A stretch of 50,142 nt of DNA from a bacterium (GTDB lineage: Bacteria > Desulfobacterota > JAPLJL01), in NCBI GenBank assembly GCA_028713675.1, contig JAQTNV010000024.1:1-50142 (forward strand). The letters run 5' to 3'. A program made the translations under genes and the position numbers. The notes below the pieces were generated by a model, which saw nothing but the letters and a program-made list of their open reading frames with translations, searched no databases and was not told the DNA's origin. Of this stretch, positions 16,230 to 24,679 are shown one piece after another; the first letter of the stretch is position 1; every line of letters starts with the position of its first letter.

Positions 16230-17531
16230 TCATTCCCCGCGGGTGGTTCCTTCTCCCGCTTTTTCCGCCGGCGCCTCCGGGGGCGGGAGGACCCGGATCC
16301 GAACGATCCTGATCCCGGAGACATCCACCGCCTCAAGCCGGTAATCGCCGACACTGACCAGATCGCCCTTGTGAGCGGTGCGGCCCAGAAGATTAATGAA
16401 AAGCCCGCCGATGGTCTGGCCCTTGCCCATCTGCGGATGCTGCAGGTTCTGACCGGTCTGACGGTTGAAATCCACCACCTTCATCCGGGCCAGGACCAGG
16501 TAATGACCGTCCGGCTCCTTCTGAATCGCTTCCAGCTCTTCCTGATCGAACTCGTCTCGAATCTCGCCGACGATCTCCTCCAGGATATCCTCGGCGGTCA
16601 CCAACCCGATCGTGGCCCCGAATTCATCCTTCACGATCGCCATGTGGGAAAAGCTGATCTGCATTTCCCGGAGCAGCTCAAGCGTCTTCTTCCCGGCCGG
16701 GACCCGGAGTAACGGCCGGATGATGTCCCGGTGGGTTCCCTTCAAAACCCCCCGGGAGATCGCGATCACGTCCTTCAGGTGGACCACACCTACGACGTGA
16801 TCCAAATCCCCCCGGAAAACCGGGACCCGGGTATACCTTTCCTCCATCATCTGGTTCAAAATTTGTTCCGGACTGGCATCTTCCGAAACTGCGAATATCT
16901 CCGCCCGCGGCACCATCACATCCGCGACGGTGGTCTTGGAGGCCTGGAGCGCGGCGCCCACAATGACCGCCGGGTATTTTTCGATCGAACCGGTCCGGGC
17001 CCCTACCCGCACCAGGCGGATGATCTCCTCTTCGCTGACCGCCTGCTCCATGGCCTCCCGCCCCCCCAGGATCTTGATCAAGGGCGCGGTGATCAATTCC
17101 ACGAACTTGCTGACGGGCCAGAGCAATCCCTGGACCGCGTAGAGCGGAAGCGCCAGGAGGCTGGAATACCTTTCCGGGTTGTTCGCCGCCAGGGTCTTGG
17201 GGGTGATTTCACAGAAAATCAGGATGACCGCGGTCATGATCAAGGTGGCCGCCAGCACCCCCAGTTTCTCCCCCCAGAGGCTGACGAACAATGAAGACGC
17301 CACCGCGCTGGCCGCGACGTTCACGAGATTATTCCCGATCAGAATCGAGGAAAGGAACCGGGACATGGAAGAAAGAATCTGCCGGATGACCACGGAGGTA
17401 GGCTTCCCCGCCCGGGCCTCCGATTCCACCGCGGCCAGGCGCAGGCGTAAAAACGCGGTCTCGCTCATGGAAAAAAAGGCGGAGAACAATAGGCAAACAA
17501 AAATAATCAGGACTTCATTCATGTAACTCAT
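16230..17531 (-). CDS. CorC/HlyC (CNNM) family transporter-associated protein
   Basis: 433-residue inner-membrane protein. The N-terminal CNNM (DUF21) domain (about 1-190) has several hydrophobic helices (EVLIIFVCLLFSAFFSMSETA, LIMTAVILIFCEITPKTLA). Next come a CBS pair (about 205-325) and a C-terminal CorC/HlyC domain (about 340-425). The SETAFLRLRLAAV and GEITPK-like motifs are typical of the family, linked to Mg2+/Co2+ efflux and, in pathogens, annotated as hemolysin-related. GGAGGCAATT precedes the ATG. Ion specificity is inferred, not shown. Confidence 0.93.
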   Translation of the reverse strand: MSYMNEVLIIFVCLLFSAFFSMSETAFLRLRLAAVESEARAGKPTSVVIRQILSSMSRFLSSILIGNNLVNVAASAVASSLFVSLWGEKLGVLAATLIMTAVILIFCEITPKTLAANNPERYSSLLALPLYAVQGLLWPVSKFVELITAPLIKILGGREAMEQAVSEEEIIRLVRVGARTGSIEKYPAVIVGAALQASKTTVADVMVPRAEIFAVSEDASPEQILNQMMEERYTRVPVFRGDLDHVVGVVHLKDVIAISRGVLKGTHRDIIRPLLRVPAGKKTLELLREMQISFSHMAIVKDEFGATIGLVTAEDILEEIVGEIRDEFDQEELEAIQKEPDGHYLVLARMKVVDFNRQTGQNLQHPQMGKGQTIGGLFINLLGRTAHKGDLVSVGDYRLEAVDVSGIRIVRIRVLPPPEAPAEKAGEGTTRGE

Positions 17532-17573
17532 AATTGCCTCCGGATCTATTCAAACTTTAATGTATTAAAATTC

Positions 17574-17674
17574 GGACACGGATTCCACGGATATTCATGG
17601 ATCAACCATAATTGTTTTAATGAAATGATTTTAAAAACTTTATGAATCGGTGTGAATCCGTGTATATCCGTGTC
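17574..17674. repeat. Inverted-repeat spacer element with ~10-bp periodic arms
   Basis: The right arm is three decamers: GAATCGGTGT, GAATCCGTGT, ATATCCGTGT (17644-17673). The left arm (17574-17602; ACACGGATTCC, ACGGATATTC, ATGGATC) is their approximate reverse complement, with an AT-rich core between. The RNA could fold into a long imperfect hairpin between the CorC and RidA genes. Confidence 0.65.
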
Positions 17675-17682
17675 AAAAATAA

Positions 17683-18162
17683 TTATTCTCGGGGTTCGAC
17701 TTCCGCGATCAAATCCAGTTCCACCGCGGCCCCCCCGGGCAGTTCAGCTACCCCCACTGAAACCCGGGAATGCCTTCCGGCTTCGCCGAAGACCGCCAGC
17801 AGGATATTGCTGGCCCCGTCGGCCACCTGCGCCTGTTCGATGAAACCCAGGGTGGAATTTACATAGCAGCTGAGGCGGACGAATTTCCGGACCGCCGCCA
17901 GGTTCCCGATCTCGCTTTTAATCGCCGCCAAGCCGTTTAAAAGCGCCAGGCGGGCCGCGTCCTGTCCTTCCTTCAGATTGAGTTCCTGCCCCAGCTTTCC
18001 GACCGAAACCAGCTTTCCTTCCTGCCGGGGAAGCATCCCGCTGACAAAAATGAGATTCCCCACCCGCACCACGGGGAGATAGGCCCCCAGAGGGCGGGGA
18101 GGGTCGGGCATTTTTAAGCCCAGCTCGGTGATCCGGTCTTCAATCTGGAGATCTCTAATCAT
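17683..18162 (-). CDS. RidA/YjgF/UK114-family protein (extended type)
   Basis: 159-residue member of the Rid family, trimeric enamine/imine deaminases or related proteins. The longer N-terminus (about 30 residues before the core) and LPRQEGKLVSVGKLGQELNLKEGQDAARLALLNGLAAIK match the ~150-residue subgroup rather than classic 130-residue RidA. The C-terminal GVAELPGGAAVELDLIAEV replaces the usual R-x-A-V-x-LP-x-x-A-V-E-I pattern, and the key Arg of RidA proper appears replaced by Gly (VGVAELP). Canonical 2-aminoacrylate deamination is therefore doubtful. No strong ribosome site is seen. Confidence 0.85.
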   Translation of the reverse strand: MIRDLQIEDRITELGLKMPDPPRPLGAYLPVVRVGNLIFVSGMLPRQEGKLVSVGKLGQELNLKEGQDAARLALLNGLAAIKSEIGNLAAVRKFVRLSCYVNSTLGFIEQAQVADGASNILLAVFGEAGRHSRVSVGVAELPGGAAVELDLIAEVEPRE

Positions 18163-18295
18163 TTATCAAGGCCGGTCCTTTATGGGTCGCTAAGTAATTA
18201 CATGGCCGCCTGAATGCGCTACTTATTATAATAGCAATTGGAATCGGAGGGGAGATGGTCAAACCCGGGGCAGCCAAACCTGGGGGCCTGAATTA

Positions 18296-18337
18296 GGTGT
18301 TGGGTGTTGGGTCATAGGTGATAGGTTTAAACCCAAC
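18296..18337. repeat. Heptamer array (GTGTTGG type) leading into composite element copy 2
   Basis: Units TTAGGTG, TTGGGTG, TTGGGTC, ATAGGTG, ATAGGTT are in 7-bp register. Their partial reverse complement (AACCCAACACCC) follows at once, forming a dyad. The remaining upstream part of this gene-free stretch (18163-18295) shows nothing distinct. Confidence 0.6.
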
Positions 18338-18340
18338 ACC

Positions 18341-18500
18341 CATTGTGTCTATCGTGTCGTTGTGTTCTTTGTGTCTATTTGGTCGAATTATCCAATTATT
18401 TTCTGACACTACGGACTCTATGAACCCTACGAACACAAGGGACCGTCTTTTGCTCTATGCTCTATGCTCTATGCTCTATGCCCTATGCTCTCTGCCCTTT
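18341..18500. repeat. Composite 9-mer/7-mer spacer element, copy 2
   Basis: Left 9-mers CATTGTGTC, TATCGTGTC, GTTGTGTTC, TTTGTGTCT (18341-18376); AT-rich core; right 9-mers GACACTACG, GACTCTATG, AACCCTACG, AACACAAGG (18405-18440). Then comes the same 20-bp junction as copy 1 (18440-18459) and seven heptamers GCTCTAT (four perfect), GCCCTAT, GCTCTCT, GCCCTTT. The array ends 15 bp before the trmJ stop codon. Confidence 0.85.
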
Positions 18501-18514
18501 GACCTTTGAGCTGT

Positions 18515-19234
18515 TTACTTCTTGCCTTCCATCTGAATCTTTTCCCTGATTTGCGAGATCATTCCCTGCAGAATCTTGATCTCTTGTTCGGAGAGGCCGG
18601 AGCGGTAAAACATCCTCCGGATTTTTACCATCATCCGGGTCGGATCATCCTCGCGGAGAAACCCGATTTCCGTTAACAAAACCTCCAACCGCTTGAACAT
18701 TGCTTCCTGGTTCCGGGTCGTAGCCAGCCGGGGAATGTCCTTTTCCCGCAGGGCCGCCATTAGATCGTAGCCCACGATCGCCACCGCCTGGGCCAGGTTG
18801 AAGGAATCGTTGGCGGAAGGCGACGGGATCCTGACCACCCAGCGGCAAAGCTTGAGCTCCCGGGTGGTCAAACCCCTGTCCTCGGGCCCGAAAACCACGC
18901 CGACCTGGTTGACCCGGGCCAGGGGCGCCGCCATGTCGGCCATCTCCCGCGGAACGATGGCATGACCGCGCTGGATGCCTTTTCTCCGAGTGGTCCCGAC
19001 CACCAGTCCCATTTCATCCACTGCCTCCGCCAGGCTGGAATAAATCCTGGCGTTTTCCAGAATTTTCTGGGACTGGTTCGCCCACTTCCGGGCCTCATCG
19101 CCGATTTTCACCCGCGGGTTGACCAGGGCCAGGCGGGAGAACCCCAGGTTGTCCAGGGCCCGGGCCGCCGCTCCCAGGTTGCCTTCATATTTGGTCTCCA
19201 CCAGGATGAAATGTACCTTCTGAAAAGCGCTCAT
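18515..19234 (-). CDS. trmJ: TrmJ-type tRNA (cytidine/uridine-2'-O-)methyltransferase
   Basis: 239-residue SPOUT (TrmH-superfamily) RNA methyltransferase. It starts with the family N-terminus VHFILVETKYEGNLGAAARALDNLGFSRLALVNP and carries the knotted-domain motifs GVVFGPEDRGLT and IPSPSANDSFNLAQAVAIV, which build the SAM site. The ~75-residue C-terminal helical extension matches TrmJ, which methylates nucleotide 32 of tRNA. GAGGACTT precedes the ATG. Single-gene unit flanked on both sides by repeat-filled spacers. Confidence 0.9.
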   Translation of the reverse strand: MSAFQKVHFILVETKYEGNLGAAARALDNLGFSRLALVNPRVKIGDEARKWANQSQKILENARIYSSLAEAVDEMGLVVGTTRRKGIQRGHAIVPREMADMAAPLARVNQVGVVFGPEDRGLTTRELKLCRWVVRIPSPSANDSFNLAQAVAIVGYDLMAALREKDIPRLATTRNQEAMFKRLEVLLTEIGFLREDDPTRMMVKIRRMFYRSGLSEQEIKILQGMISQIREKIQMEGKK

Positions 19235-19370
19235 AAGTCCTCTTTCGGCTGCCAGCAGTCAAATACAGGTGTTTTTTGTTCTGCCATCCATCATGCCGTC
19301 GTTGCGTGGCCATCTCGATTTTCGTTGTCCTTTTCTTCTTTTGAACCTCAATGATTTCATTTTTTCTCCC

Positions 19371-19451
19371 GAGACAATGGGCACCATGAGCCCAACAGAC
19401 TCGATGGACATCTTTGCTCCTGGCCCCCTGCCTCCTGCTCTTTGCTCTTTA
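19371..19451. repeat. Composite 9-mer/7-mer spacer element, copy 3 (diverged)
   Basis: 9-mers GAGACAATG, GGCACCATG, AGCCCAACA, GACTCGATG (19371-19406) are followed by GACATCTTTGCTC, a variant of the junction in copies 1 and 2, and heptamers CCCCCTG, CCTCCTG, CTCTTTG, CTCTTTA. A left arm is not clear. This fills much of the 311-bp spacer 19235-19545, which also holds the gap promoter. Confidence 0.65.
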
Positions 19452-19465
19452 CTTATTAATAAGGT

Positions 19466-19494
19466 TTGACCTATCCTGACCTGAAATTTATAAT
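19466..19494 (+). promoter_or_regulatory. Strong sigma70 promoter of gap
   Basis: TTGACC (19466-19471), exact 17-bp spacer, perfect TATAAT (19489-19494). The start point would be near 19501, giving a leader of about 45 nt before the gap ATG. It begins only 15 bp after the end of composite element copy 3. Confidence 0.85.
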
Positions 19495-19545
19495 AACGGC
19501 GTTTTCACTGTAATTACAAACCTTTTGTAGAAAGGAGGCTGTAAT

Positions 19546-20544
19546 ATGGCGATCAAGGTTGGTATCAGCGGATTCGGCCGAATCGGCCGGCTGGTTTTCC
19601 GGGCCGCGCTGGAAAACAAGGACATCGAGGTGGTGGGAATTAACGATATCGCGGACATCGGGACCATGGCCCACCTGCTGAAATACGACTCGGTCCACGG
19701 CCATTGCCCTGCCAAGGTCGAGGTCGCGGACAACGCCCTGGTTGTGGGCGGGCGGAAAATCCAGGTTTTCGCCAAGAAAGACCCCGCCGAGCTTCCCTGG
19801 AAGGACCTCGGAGTCAAGGTCGCCCTGGAATGTTCCGGTAAATTCGTGGACCGGGCCGGAGCCGAAAAACATCTGAAGGCCGGCGCCCAAAAGGTCATCA
19901 TCTCCGCCCCCGCCAAAGATCCGGACATCACCATCGTGATGGGGGTCAATGACAACAAGTATGACAAGAGCAAGCACAACATCCTTTCCAACGCCAGCTG
20001 CACCACCAACTGCCTGGCCCCCGTGGCCAAGGTGATCCACGAAAAGTTCAAGATCAATTACGGCCTCATGACCACCATCCACGCCTACACCAATGACCAG
20101 GTGCTCCAGGACGCCCCCCACAAGGACCTCCGCCGGGCCCGCGCGGGCGCCCTCTCCATGATCCCCACCACCACCGGCGCCGCCAAGGCGGTCGGGGAAG
20201 TCCTGCCCGAACTCAAGGGTAAACTCGACGGCATGTCCATGCGGGTTCCCACCCCCAACGTTTCGGTCGTGGACGTGGTTCTGATCGTGGACAAGGACAC
20301 CAACGAAAAGGAAGTCAACGATGCCCTGATCGCCGCCAGCGAAGGAAAGCTCAAAGGCATCCTCGCCTGCGCCAAGGAGCCCCTGGTTTCCGTAGATTTC
20401 AACGGCGATAATCACTCTTCCATCGTCGATCTCCCTTCCACCCGGGTCATGGAGAAACGCATGGTCAAGATCCTCTCCTGGTACGACAACGAAATCGGGT
20501 TCTCCTACCGGATGTGCGACCTGACCAAGTTAATCGGGAGCTAA
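19546..20544 (+). CDS. gap: Glyceraldehyde-3-phosphate dehydrogenase (type I)
   Basis: 332-residue glycolytic/gluconeogenic NAD(P)-dependent dehydrogenase. It shows the Rossmann start GISGFGRIGRLVFRA, the active-site SNASCTTNCLAP with catalytic Cys152, and His179 in TTIHAYTNDQ. The C-terminal WYDNEIGFSYRM is also typical. GAAAGGAGG lies 7 nt before the ATG. With pgk 137 bp downstream in the same direction it forms the usual gap-pgk pair, driven by the promoter at 19466. No tpiA follows. Confidence 0.98.
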   Translation: MAIKVGISGFGRIGRLVFRAALENKDIEVVGINDIADIGTMAHLLKYDSVHGHCPAKVEVADNALVVGGRKIQVFAKKDPAELPWKDLGVKVALECSGKFVDRAGAEKHLKAGAQKVIISAPAKDPDITIVMGVNDNKYDKSKHNILSNASCTTNCLAPVAKVIHEKFKINYGLMTTIHAYTNDQVLQDAPHKDLRRARAGALSMIPTTTGAAKAVGEVLPELKGKLDGMSMRVPTPNVSVVDVVLIVDKDTNEKEVNDALIAASEGKLKGILACAKEPLVSVDFNGDNHSSIVDLPSTRVMEKRMVKILSWYDNEIGFSYRMCDLTKLIGS

Positions 20545-20604
20545 AACTGAGCGAGTTTTTTACCGATGATGTTGAATTACATATCCGGTCAAAGCCGTAA
20601 GTTC

Positions 20605-20654
20605 ACCCTCTCGCCTTGCCCTCTCCCCTCGAGGAGAGGGCAAGAGCGAGGGGG
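20605..20654. repeat. GC-rich hairpin in the gap-pgk spacer
   Basis: CTTGCCCTCTCC (20615) pairs perfectly with GGAGAGGGCAAG (20633-20644), and the arms extend outward imperfectly (ACCCTCTCGC / GAGCGAGGGGG). There is no T-run, so it is not a classic terminator. It could stabilise or partition the gap-pgk transcript. It resembles a common intergenic palindrome; a related CCCTCTCC motif recurs near 41822. Confidence 0.65.
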
Positions 20655-20680
20655 CCATAAAATGGTCTAAGGAGTTAAAA

Positions 20681-21862
20681 ATGGGGATCAAATATATTGA
20701 CGAACTGAACATAAAGAATAAACGGGTCTTTATTCGGGTCGACTTTAACGTTCCCCTGAAAGACGGAAAGATTACCGACGATACCCGGGTCCGCGCGGCT
20801 TTGCCCACGATCAATTACGCGGTCAAGCAGGGAGCCAAGGTCATCCTGGCCTCCCACCTGGGGCGCCCCAAGGGAGGACCGGACGCCAAGCTTTCCCTGA
20901 AACCGGTGGCGGCCCACCTCGGAAGCCTGCTCAAGCAGGAGGTCAAGTGCGCCCCGGACTGCATCGGGGATGAAGTCGAAAAGATGGTCAACGGTCTGAA
21001 ACCCGGCGAGGTTATCCTCCTGGAAAACCTGCGCTTTCATCCCGAGGAGGAAAAGAACGACCCGGGGTTCTCCCAGAAACTGGCTGGCCTGGCGGATGTT
21101 TACATTAATGACGCCTTCGGCACCGCCCACCGGGCCCACAGTTCGACCGAGGGCATGGCCCACTTCGTGAAGGAGATCGGGGGCGGGTTCCTGCTCCGGG
21201 ATGAGCTGAAAAACCTGGAAGGCCTGCTTAAGAACCCGGGTAAACCCTTCGTGGTGATCCTGGGCGGGGCCAAGGTTTCCGACAAGATGGGGGTGATCGA
21301 CAACCTGAGCGGGAAAGCCGACGTGATCCTGGTCGGAGGAGGCATGGCCTACACCTTCCTGAAATCCCGGAAAATCGAGATCGGCGCCTCCAAGGTTGAG
21401 GAAAACATGATCTACGACGGGATGATGATGCTCGGACGCGCCAAAACCAAGAATACCCGGATCCTGCTCCCGGTGGACCACGTGGTGGGGGACAAATTCG
21501 AGGAAAGCACCCCGCGGAGCGAATCCAAAACTTCGATCCCGGCCGGCAAGATGGGTCTGGACATCGGCCCGGCTACCATCGAGCTCTTTAAAAAGGAGAT
21601 CGCGGAGGCCAAGACCATCTTCTGGAACGGACCCCAGGGGGTTTTCGAGTGGGCCGGGTTCGACCAAGGCACCCTCGCGATCGCCCGGGCGATCGCCGAG
21701 TCCAAGGCGGTCAAGGTCGCCGGCGGTGGTGACACCATCGCCGCCATTGAAAAAGCCAAGGTGGCGGACAAGTTCACCCACATCTCGACCGGCGGCGGCG
21801 CCAGCCTCGAACTCCTGGAAGGCAAAAAGCTCCCCGGCGTGGAGGTTTTAAGAAAAGATTAA
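20681..21862 (+). CDS. pgk: Phosphoglycerate kinase
   Basis: 393-residue monomeric kinase that interconverts 1,3-bisphosphoglycerate and 3-phosphoglycerate with ADP/ATP. Family motifs are complete: the signature RVDFNVPLKDGKITDDTR, SHLGRPKG, LENLRFHPEEE, NDAFGTAHRAHSST, the nucleotide-binding GGAKVSDK, and the C-terminal GGGDTIAAIEK with HISTGGGASLELLEGK. CTAAGGAGTTAAAA precedes the ATG. It is the second gene of the gap-pgk unit and is followed by a terminator at 21967. Confidence 0.98.
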   Translation: MGIKYIDELNIKNKRVFIRVDFNVPLKDGKITDDTRVRAALPTINYAVKQGAKVILASHLGRPKGGPDAKLSLKPVAAHLGSLLKQEVKCAPDCIGDEVEKMVNGLKPGEVILLENLRFHPEEEKNDPGFSQKLAGLADVYINDAFGTAHRAHSSTEGMAHFVKEIGGGFLLRDELKNLEGLLKNPGKPFVVILGGAKVSDKMGVIDNLSGKADVILVGGGMAYTFLKSRKIEIGASKVEENMIYDGMMMLGRAKTKNTRILLPVDHVVGDKFEESTPRSESKTSIPAGKMGLDIGPATIELFKKEIAEAKTIFWNGPQGVFEWAGFDQGTLAIARAIAESKAVKVAGGGDTIAAIEKAKVADKFTHISTGGGASLELLEGKKLPGVEVLRKD

Positions 21863-21867
21863 TAACT

Positions 21868-21957
21868 GTAGGGCCCGGTTCCCAACCGGGCCGATCCGCG
21901 GTTCGTTCGGCCTGCCCGAGACGACGTCTCATGTCGGCCAGGGGGAACGAACCCTAC
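21868..21957. repeat. GTAGGG...CCCTAC palindromic spacer repeat
   Basis: Starts GTAGGGCCCGGTT and ends GGGAACGAACCCTAC, giving complementary ends. It contains an inner hairpin GGCCCGGTTcccAACCGGGCC. The ends match those of the repeats at 41203, 42000 and 47474. Confidence 0.7.
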
Positions 21958-21966
21958 AAAGAAATT

Positions 21967-21993
21967 AAGGCCCGCTTCGGCGGGCCTTTTTTT
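21967..21993 (+). terminator. Rho-independent terminator after pgk
   Basis: Perfect 9-bp stem AAGGCCCGC / GCGGGCCTT with a stable TTCG loop and seven T residues. The minus side is also fairly T-rich, so it may act for the convergent rml operon too. Confidence 0.92.
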
Positions 21994-22074
21994 CAAATTC
22001 CTGCAGTTGCCCGATTCATTTATCCCGACGAAGGAGGGATCGGGCGTATCTTTAGCCAGCGGCAAATCAAACGG

Positions 22075-22917
22075 CTACAAAAAATGGCAGTATTCCCGTG
22101 TAGCTTCTTCCCAGGAGCGGAGCGGACTGATCCCAAGCGGGGCGAGATTAAGAGAAGCCATGGAACTTTGCGGAGGTCTTTTGGCCGGAAGCGGAACCAG
22201 CCAGGAATTGGCGGGGACAATCGCCGTCGGATCCAGGCCGGCGGTCTCCAGAACCAGCCGGGCCTGATCAACCCGTGAACAGCTCCCCGAGTTGGTCACG
22301 TGATACGTGCCGAAACCTTCTTTCCGTGATATTTCCTGAATTATCCGGGCCAGGTCCAGGGCGTAAGTGGGGCTCCCGATCTGATCCTGAAAAATCCGGG
22401 GATGCAGTCCCTTTTTCACCTGGGCGGCAACCCAGCTGGGGAAATCCCGGCCGGGTTTTCCGAAAAGCCAGGCGGTCCGGACAATGTAATGCTCCGGAAG
22501 CAGCTGCCGGACATAATCCTCCCCGGCCAGTTTGCTGGAGCCGTATACGCTGATCGGGTTGGTCGGGTCGTACTCGTTGTAAGGTTCCTTCTTGGTTCCG
22601 TCAAAAACATAATCCGTGCTGATATAAACCAGCCGGGATCCGGCTTTCTTCGCCCCCACCGTCACGTTCCGGGTTCCGAGCGCGTTGATTTTATAAGCCG
22701 ATTCCGGTTTTTTTTCACAGCCATCCACGTCGGTCATGGCCGCGGTATGGATAACCAGCTCCGGGTGAACCTTCTCGATCAGACTGGTGATGGAATCAAG
22801 GTCGGCGATGTTGGCTTCTTCCAGATCGATCCCGACAACCTCATTCTCCCCGGAAGTGAAAACCTCCCGGACCTTCCCCCCCAGCATTCCCTGGCTTCCG
22901 GTAATTAATATTTTCAA
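22075..22917 (-). CDS. rfbD: dTDP-4-dehydrorhamnose reductase
   Basis: 280-residue extended SDR (RmlD) for the last step of dTDP-L-rhamnose synthesis: NADPH reduction of dTDP-4-keto-L-rhamnose. Motifs: GSQGMLGGKV cofactor loop, STDYVFDG (Ser100/Thr101), and catalytic Tyr125-x3-Lys129 in YGSSKLAGE. The start is a TTG at 22917. It is last in the minus-strand order rmlA-rmlC-rmlB-rmlD, 74 bp after rmlB; the end of that gene overlaps a heptamer array. Rhamnose is probably used for lipopolysaccharide or another surface glycan. Confidence 0.95.
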   Translation of the reverse strand: MKILITGSQGMLGGKVREVFTSGENEVVGIDLEEANIADLDSITSLIEKVHPELVIHTAAMTDVDGCEKKPESAYKINALGTRNVTVGAKKAGSRLVYISTDYVFDGTKKEPYNEYDPTNPISVYGSSKLAGEDYVRQLLPEHYIVRTAWLFGKPGRDFPSWVAAQVKKGLHPRIFQDQIGSPTYALDLARIIQEISRKEGFGTYHVTNSGSCSRVDQARLVLETAGLDPTAIVPANSWLVPLPAKRPPQSSMASLNLAPLGISPLRSWEEATREYCHFL

Positions 22918-22965
22918 TTGTTAAACCTTGGATTAATCGTTTTTAAGTTTTTCTCGCTTGATAAA

Positions 22966-23000
22966 ACTGGCGACCGGTAACCGGCTACCTGCTACTTCTT
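22966..23000. repeat. Heptamer array (ACCGGCT type) overlapping the rmlB stop codon
   Basis: Five units in register: ACTGGCG, ACCGGTA, ACCGGCT, ACCTGCT, ACTTCTT. The last ones include the rmlB stop codon (22992-22994). Confidence 0.65.
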
Positions 23001-24017
23001 TATTCTCCACCCATACATCTTTTCATAATATTTCTGGTATTCACCCGACTTGATCCTCCCCCACCAGGATTTATTTTTCACATACCAATCAATCGTCTCC
23101 TTGATTCCCTTGGCGAAATCAACCCGGGGCCGCCAGCCCAGTTCACGCTCGATCCGGGTGAAATCAATCGCGTAGCGGCGGTCGTGGCCGGGCCGGTCGG
23201 CCACATATTTGATCAGGCTGTCCGGTTTCCCCAAAGCCCCCAAAATCAGCTTCACAATCTCGATATTGGGCCATTCGTTTCCGCCCCCGACATTGTAAAC
23301 CTCGCCCGGCGTGCCCTTTTCCAGGACCAGGAGCAGGGCCCGGCAGTGGTCTTCCACATGAATCCAATCCCGGACCTGGAGACCATCTCCGTATACCGGT
23401 AGGGGTTTGTCTTCCAGGGCGTTGCTGATCATCAGGGGGATCAGTTTCTCGGGGAATTGATAGGGCCCGTAATTATTGGAGCAGCGGGTGATCAGCACCG
23501 GCAGCTGATAGGTTTCGAAGAAAGCCAGGCCGAGGAGATCTGCACCGGCCTTGCTGGCGGAATAGGGACTGCGCGGGGAAAGCGGCGAGGTCTCCACAAA
23601 CTTCCCGGTCGGTCCAAGCGATCCATATACCTCATCGGTGGAAATCTGCAGGAACCTTTTTACCCCGTGCTTCCGGGCGGCCTCCAGGAGGGCGAGGGTC
23701 CCGGTGACATTGGTGCGGATAAAATCCCCCGCGGACTCGATCGAGCGATCGACGTGCGATTCCGCGGCGAAATTGATGACGGCATCGATCGGATTGGCGG
23801 CCCAGACCTCTTCCAGGATTTTAGGATCGGCGATATCACCCCGGACAAAACGGTAATTCGTCCCGGCGAGTTCTTCCCATCCTTCGAGGTTTTCCAGGTT
23901 TCCGGCGTAGGTAAGCCGGTCGAGATTGATGACGCCGATTTCCGGGCGCTCGCGGAAAAGAAAACGGATGAAATTGGAGCCGATAAAACCGGCTCCGCCG
24001 GTAACTAATATCTTCAT
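22992..24017 (-). CDS. rfbB: dTDP-glucose 4,6-dehydratase
   Basis: 341-residue RmlB, NAD-dependent, converting dTDP-glucose to dTDP-4-keto-6-deoxyglucose. Rossmann loop GGAGFIGSNF, catalytic STDEVYG (Thr127-Asp128-Glu129) and Tyr152-x3-Lys156 (YSASKAG) are intact, as are NNYGPYQFPEKLIP and VRDWIHVEDHCRA. The ATG at 24017 has no ribosome site: a heptamer array (GTTTCGA type) starts 1 bp upstream of it. Second-last gene of the rml operon. Confidence 0.97.
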   Translation of the reverse strand: MKILVTGGAGFIGSNFIRFLFRERPEIGVINLDRLTYAGNLENLEGWEELAGTNYRFVRGDIADPKILEEVWAANPIDAVINFAAESHVDRSIESAGDFIRTNVTGTLALLEAARKHGVKRFLQISTDEVYGSLGPTGKFVETSPLSPRSPYSASKAGADLLGLAFFETYQLPVLITRCSNNYGPYQFPEKLIPLMISNALEDKPLPVYGDGLQVRDWIHVEDHCRALLLVLEKGTPGEVYNVGGGNEWPNIEIVKLILGALGKPDSLIKYVADRPGHDRRYAIDFTRIERELGWRPRVDFAKGIKETIDWYVKNKSWWGRIKSGEYQKYYEKMYGWRIKK

Positions 24018-24018
24018 G

Positions 24019-24084
24019 GTTTCGGGTTTCTAGTTTCGAGTTTCGAGTTCAAAGACTTCGGACCTAGGACTGATAACTTCGGAC
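24019..24084. repeat. Heptamer array (GTTTCGA/GACTTCG type) abutting the rmlB start
   Basis: Nine heptamers in perfect register: GTTTCGG, GTTTCTA, GTTTCGA, GTTTCGA, GTTCAAA, GACTTCG, GACCTAG, GACTGAT, AACTTCG. It fills the 73-bp spacer between rmlC (stop at 24091) and rmlB (start at 24017). Confidence 0.8.
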
Positions 24085-24090
24085 ATTTAT

Positions 24091-24546
24091 TTAACCGTGC
24101 TTGGGTTTCCAATCGTAAGGAACCTTGTCTGACAAAGGGTCCTCCCGGTGCTCATCCGGCACGTCGTATTTATATACCTCGGTGGGGCAATTCAGCATCA
24201 GGGCTTCCTTTCCCCCGACCGCGCAGAAACCATGCCACACCAGGGGCGGGATCTTGACCAGAATCGGATTCTTCTCTCCGACAAAATATTCGTTGATTTC
24301 CTTGTAAGTGGAAGAATCCTTGCGGTTGTCGAAAAGAACCAGTTTGGCCATTCCGTGAACGACGGTAATGAAATCGGTCTGGATCTTGTGGTAATGCCAG
24401 GCCTTGATCATGCCGGGATAAGCCATGGTGACATAAACCTGCCCGAATCGGACAAACAGGGAATCGTCATTCCGTAAAATCTCCATCAGCCAGCCCCGCT
24501 CATCCGGGATCACCCGTAATTTCTTGGTCTCCACTCCTTGGATCAT
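24091..24546 (-). CDS. rfbC: dTDP-4-dehydrorhamnose 3,5-epimerase family protein
   Basis: 151-residue cupin epimerase (RmlC family) acting on dTDP-4-keto-6-deoxyglucose. Seen: DERGWLMEILRNDD, AWHYHKIQTDFITVVHGMAKLVLFDNR with the catalytic-type His, and PPLVWHGFCAVGG. It is shorter than classical RmlC (~180 residues) and has HYHKIQTD where RmlC has H-x-Q-x-x; it belongs to the short RmlC-like subgroup found in rml clusters. I chose the ATG at 24546 because GGAGGTCAG sits directly upstream; a longer frame would start inside a repeat. Activity is probable from operon position. Confidence 0.88.
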   Translation of the reverse strand: MIQGVETKKLRVIPDERGWLMEILRNDDSLFVRFGQVYVTMAYPGMIKAWHYHKIQTDFITVVHGMAKLVLFDNRKDSSTYKEINEYFVGEKNPILVKIPPLVWHGFCAVGGKEALMLNCPTEVYKYDVPDEHREDPLSDKVPYDWKPKHG

Positions 24547-24560
24547 CTGACCTCCATTTT

Positions 24561-24679
24561 CGTCATTCCCGTCCCGCATCAGAGTTCGGGATAAACTCCG
24601 GCGGGAATCCAGACATTATGCCTTTTACATCATAAAAATATCCGGGAAAATCTAGATTCCTGCTTTCGCAGGAATGACA
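24561..24679. repeat. GTCATTCCC...GGAATGAC palindromic spacer repeat
   Basis: The ends GTCATTCCC and GGAATGAC are complementary. Inside, GGCGGGAATCCAG and GATTCCTGCTTTCGCAGGAATGAC form nested hairpins. The same architecture occurs at 28475, 41918 and 48571. The ATTCCC-N8-GGGAAT half resembles the dRS3 elements known from Neisseria. Confidence 0.7.
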
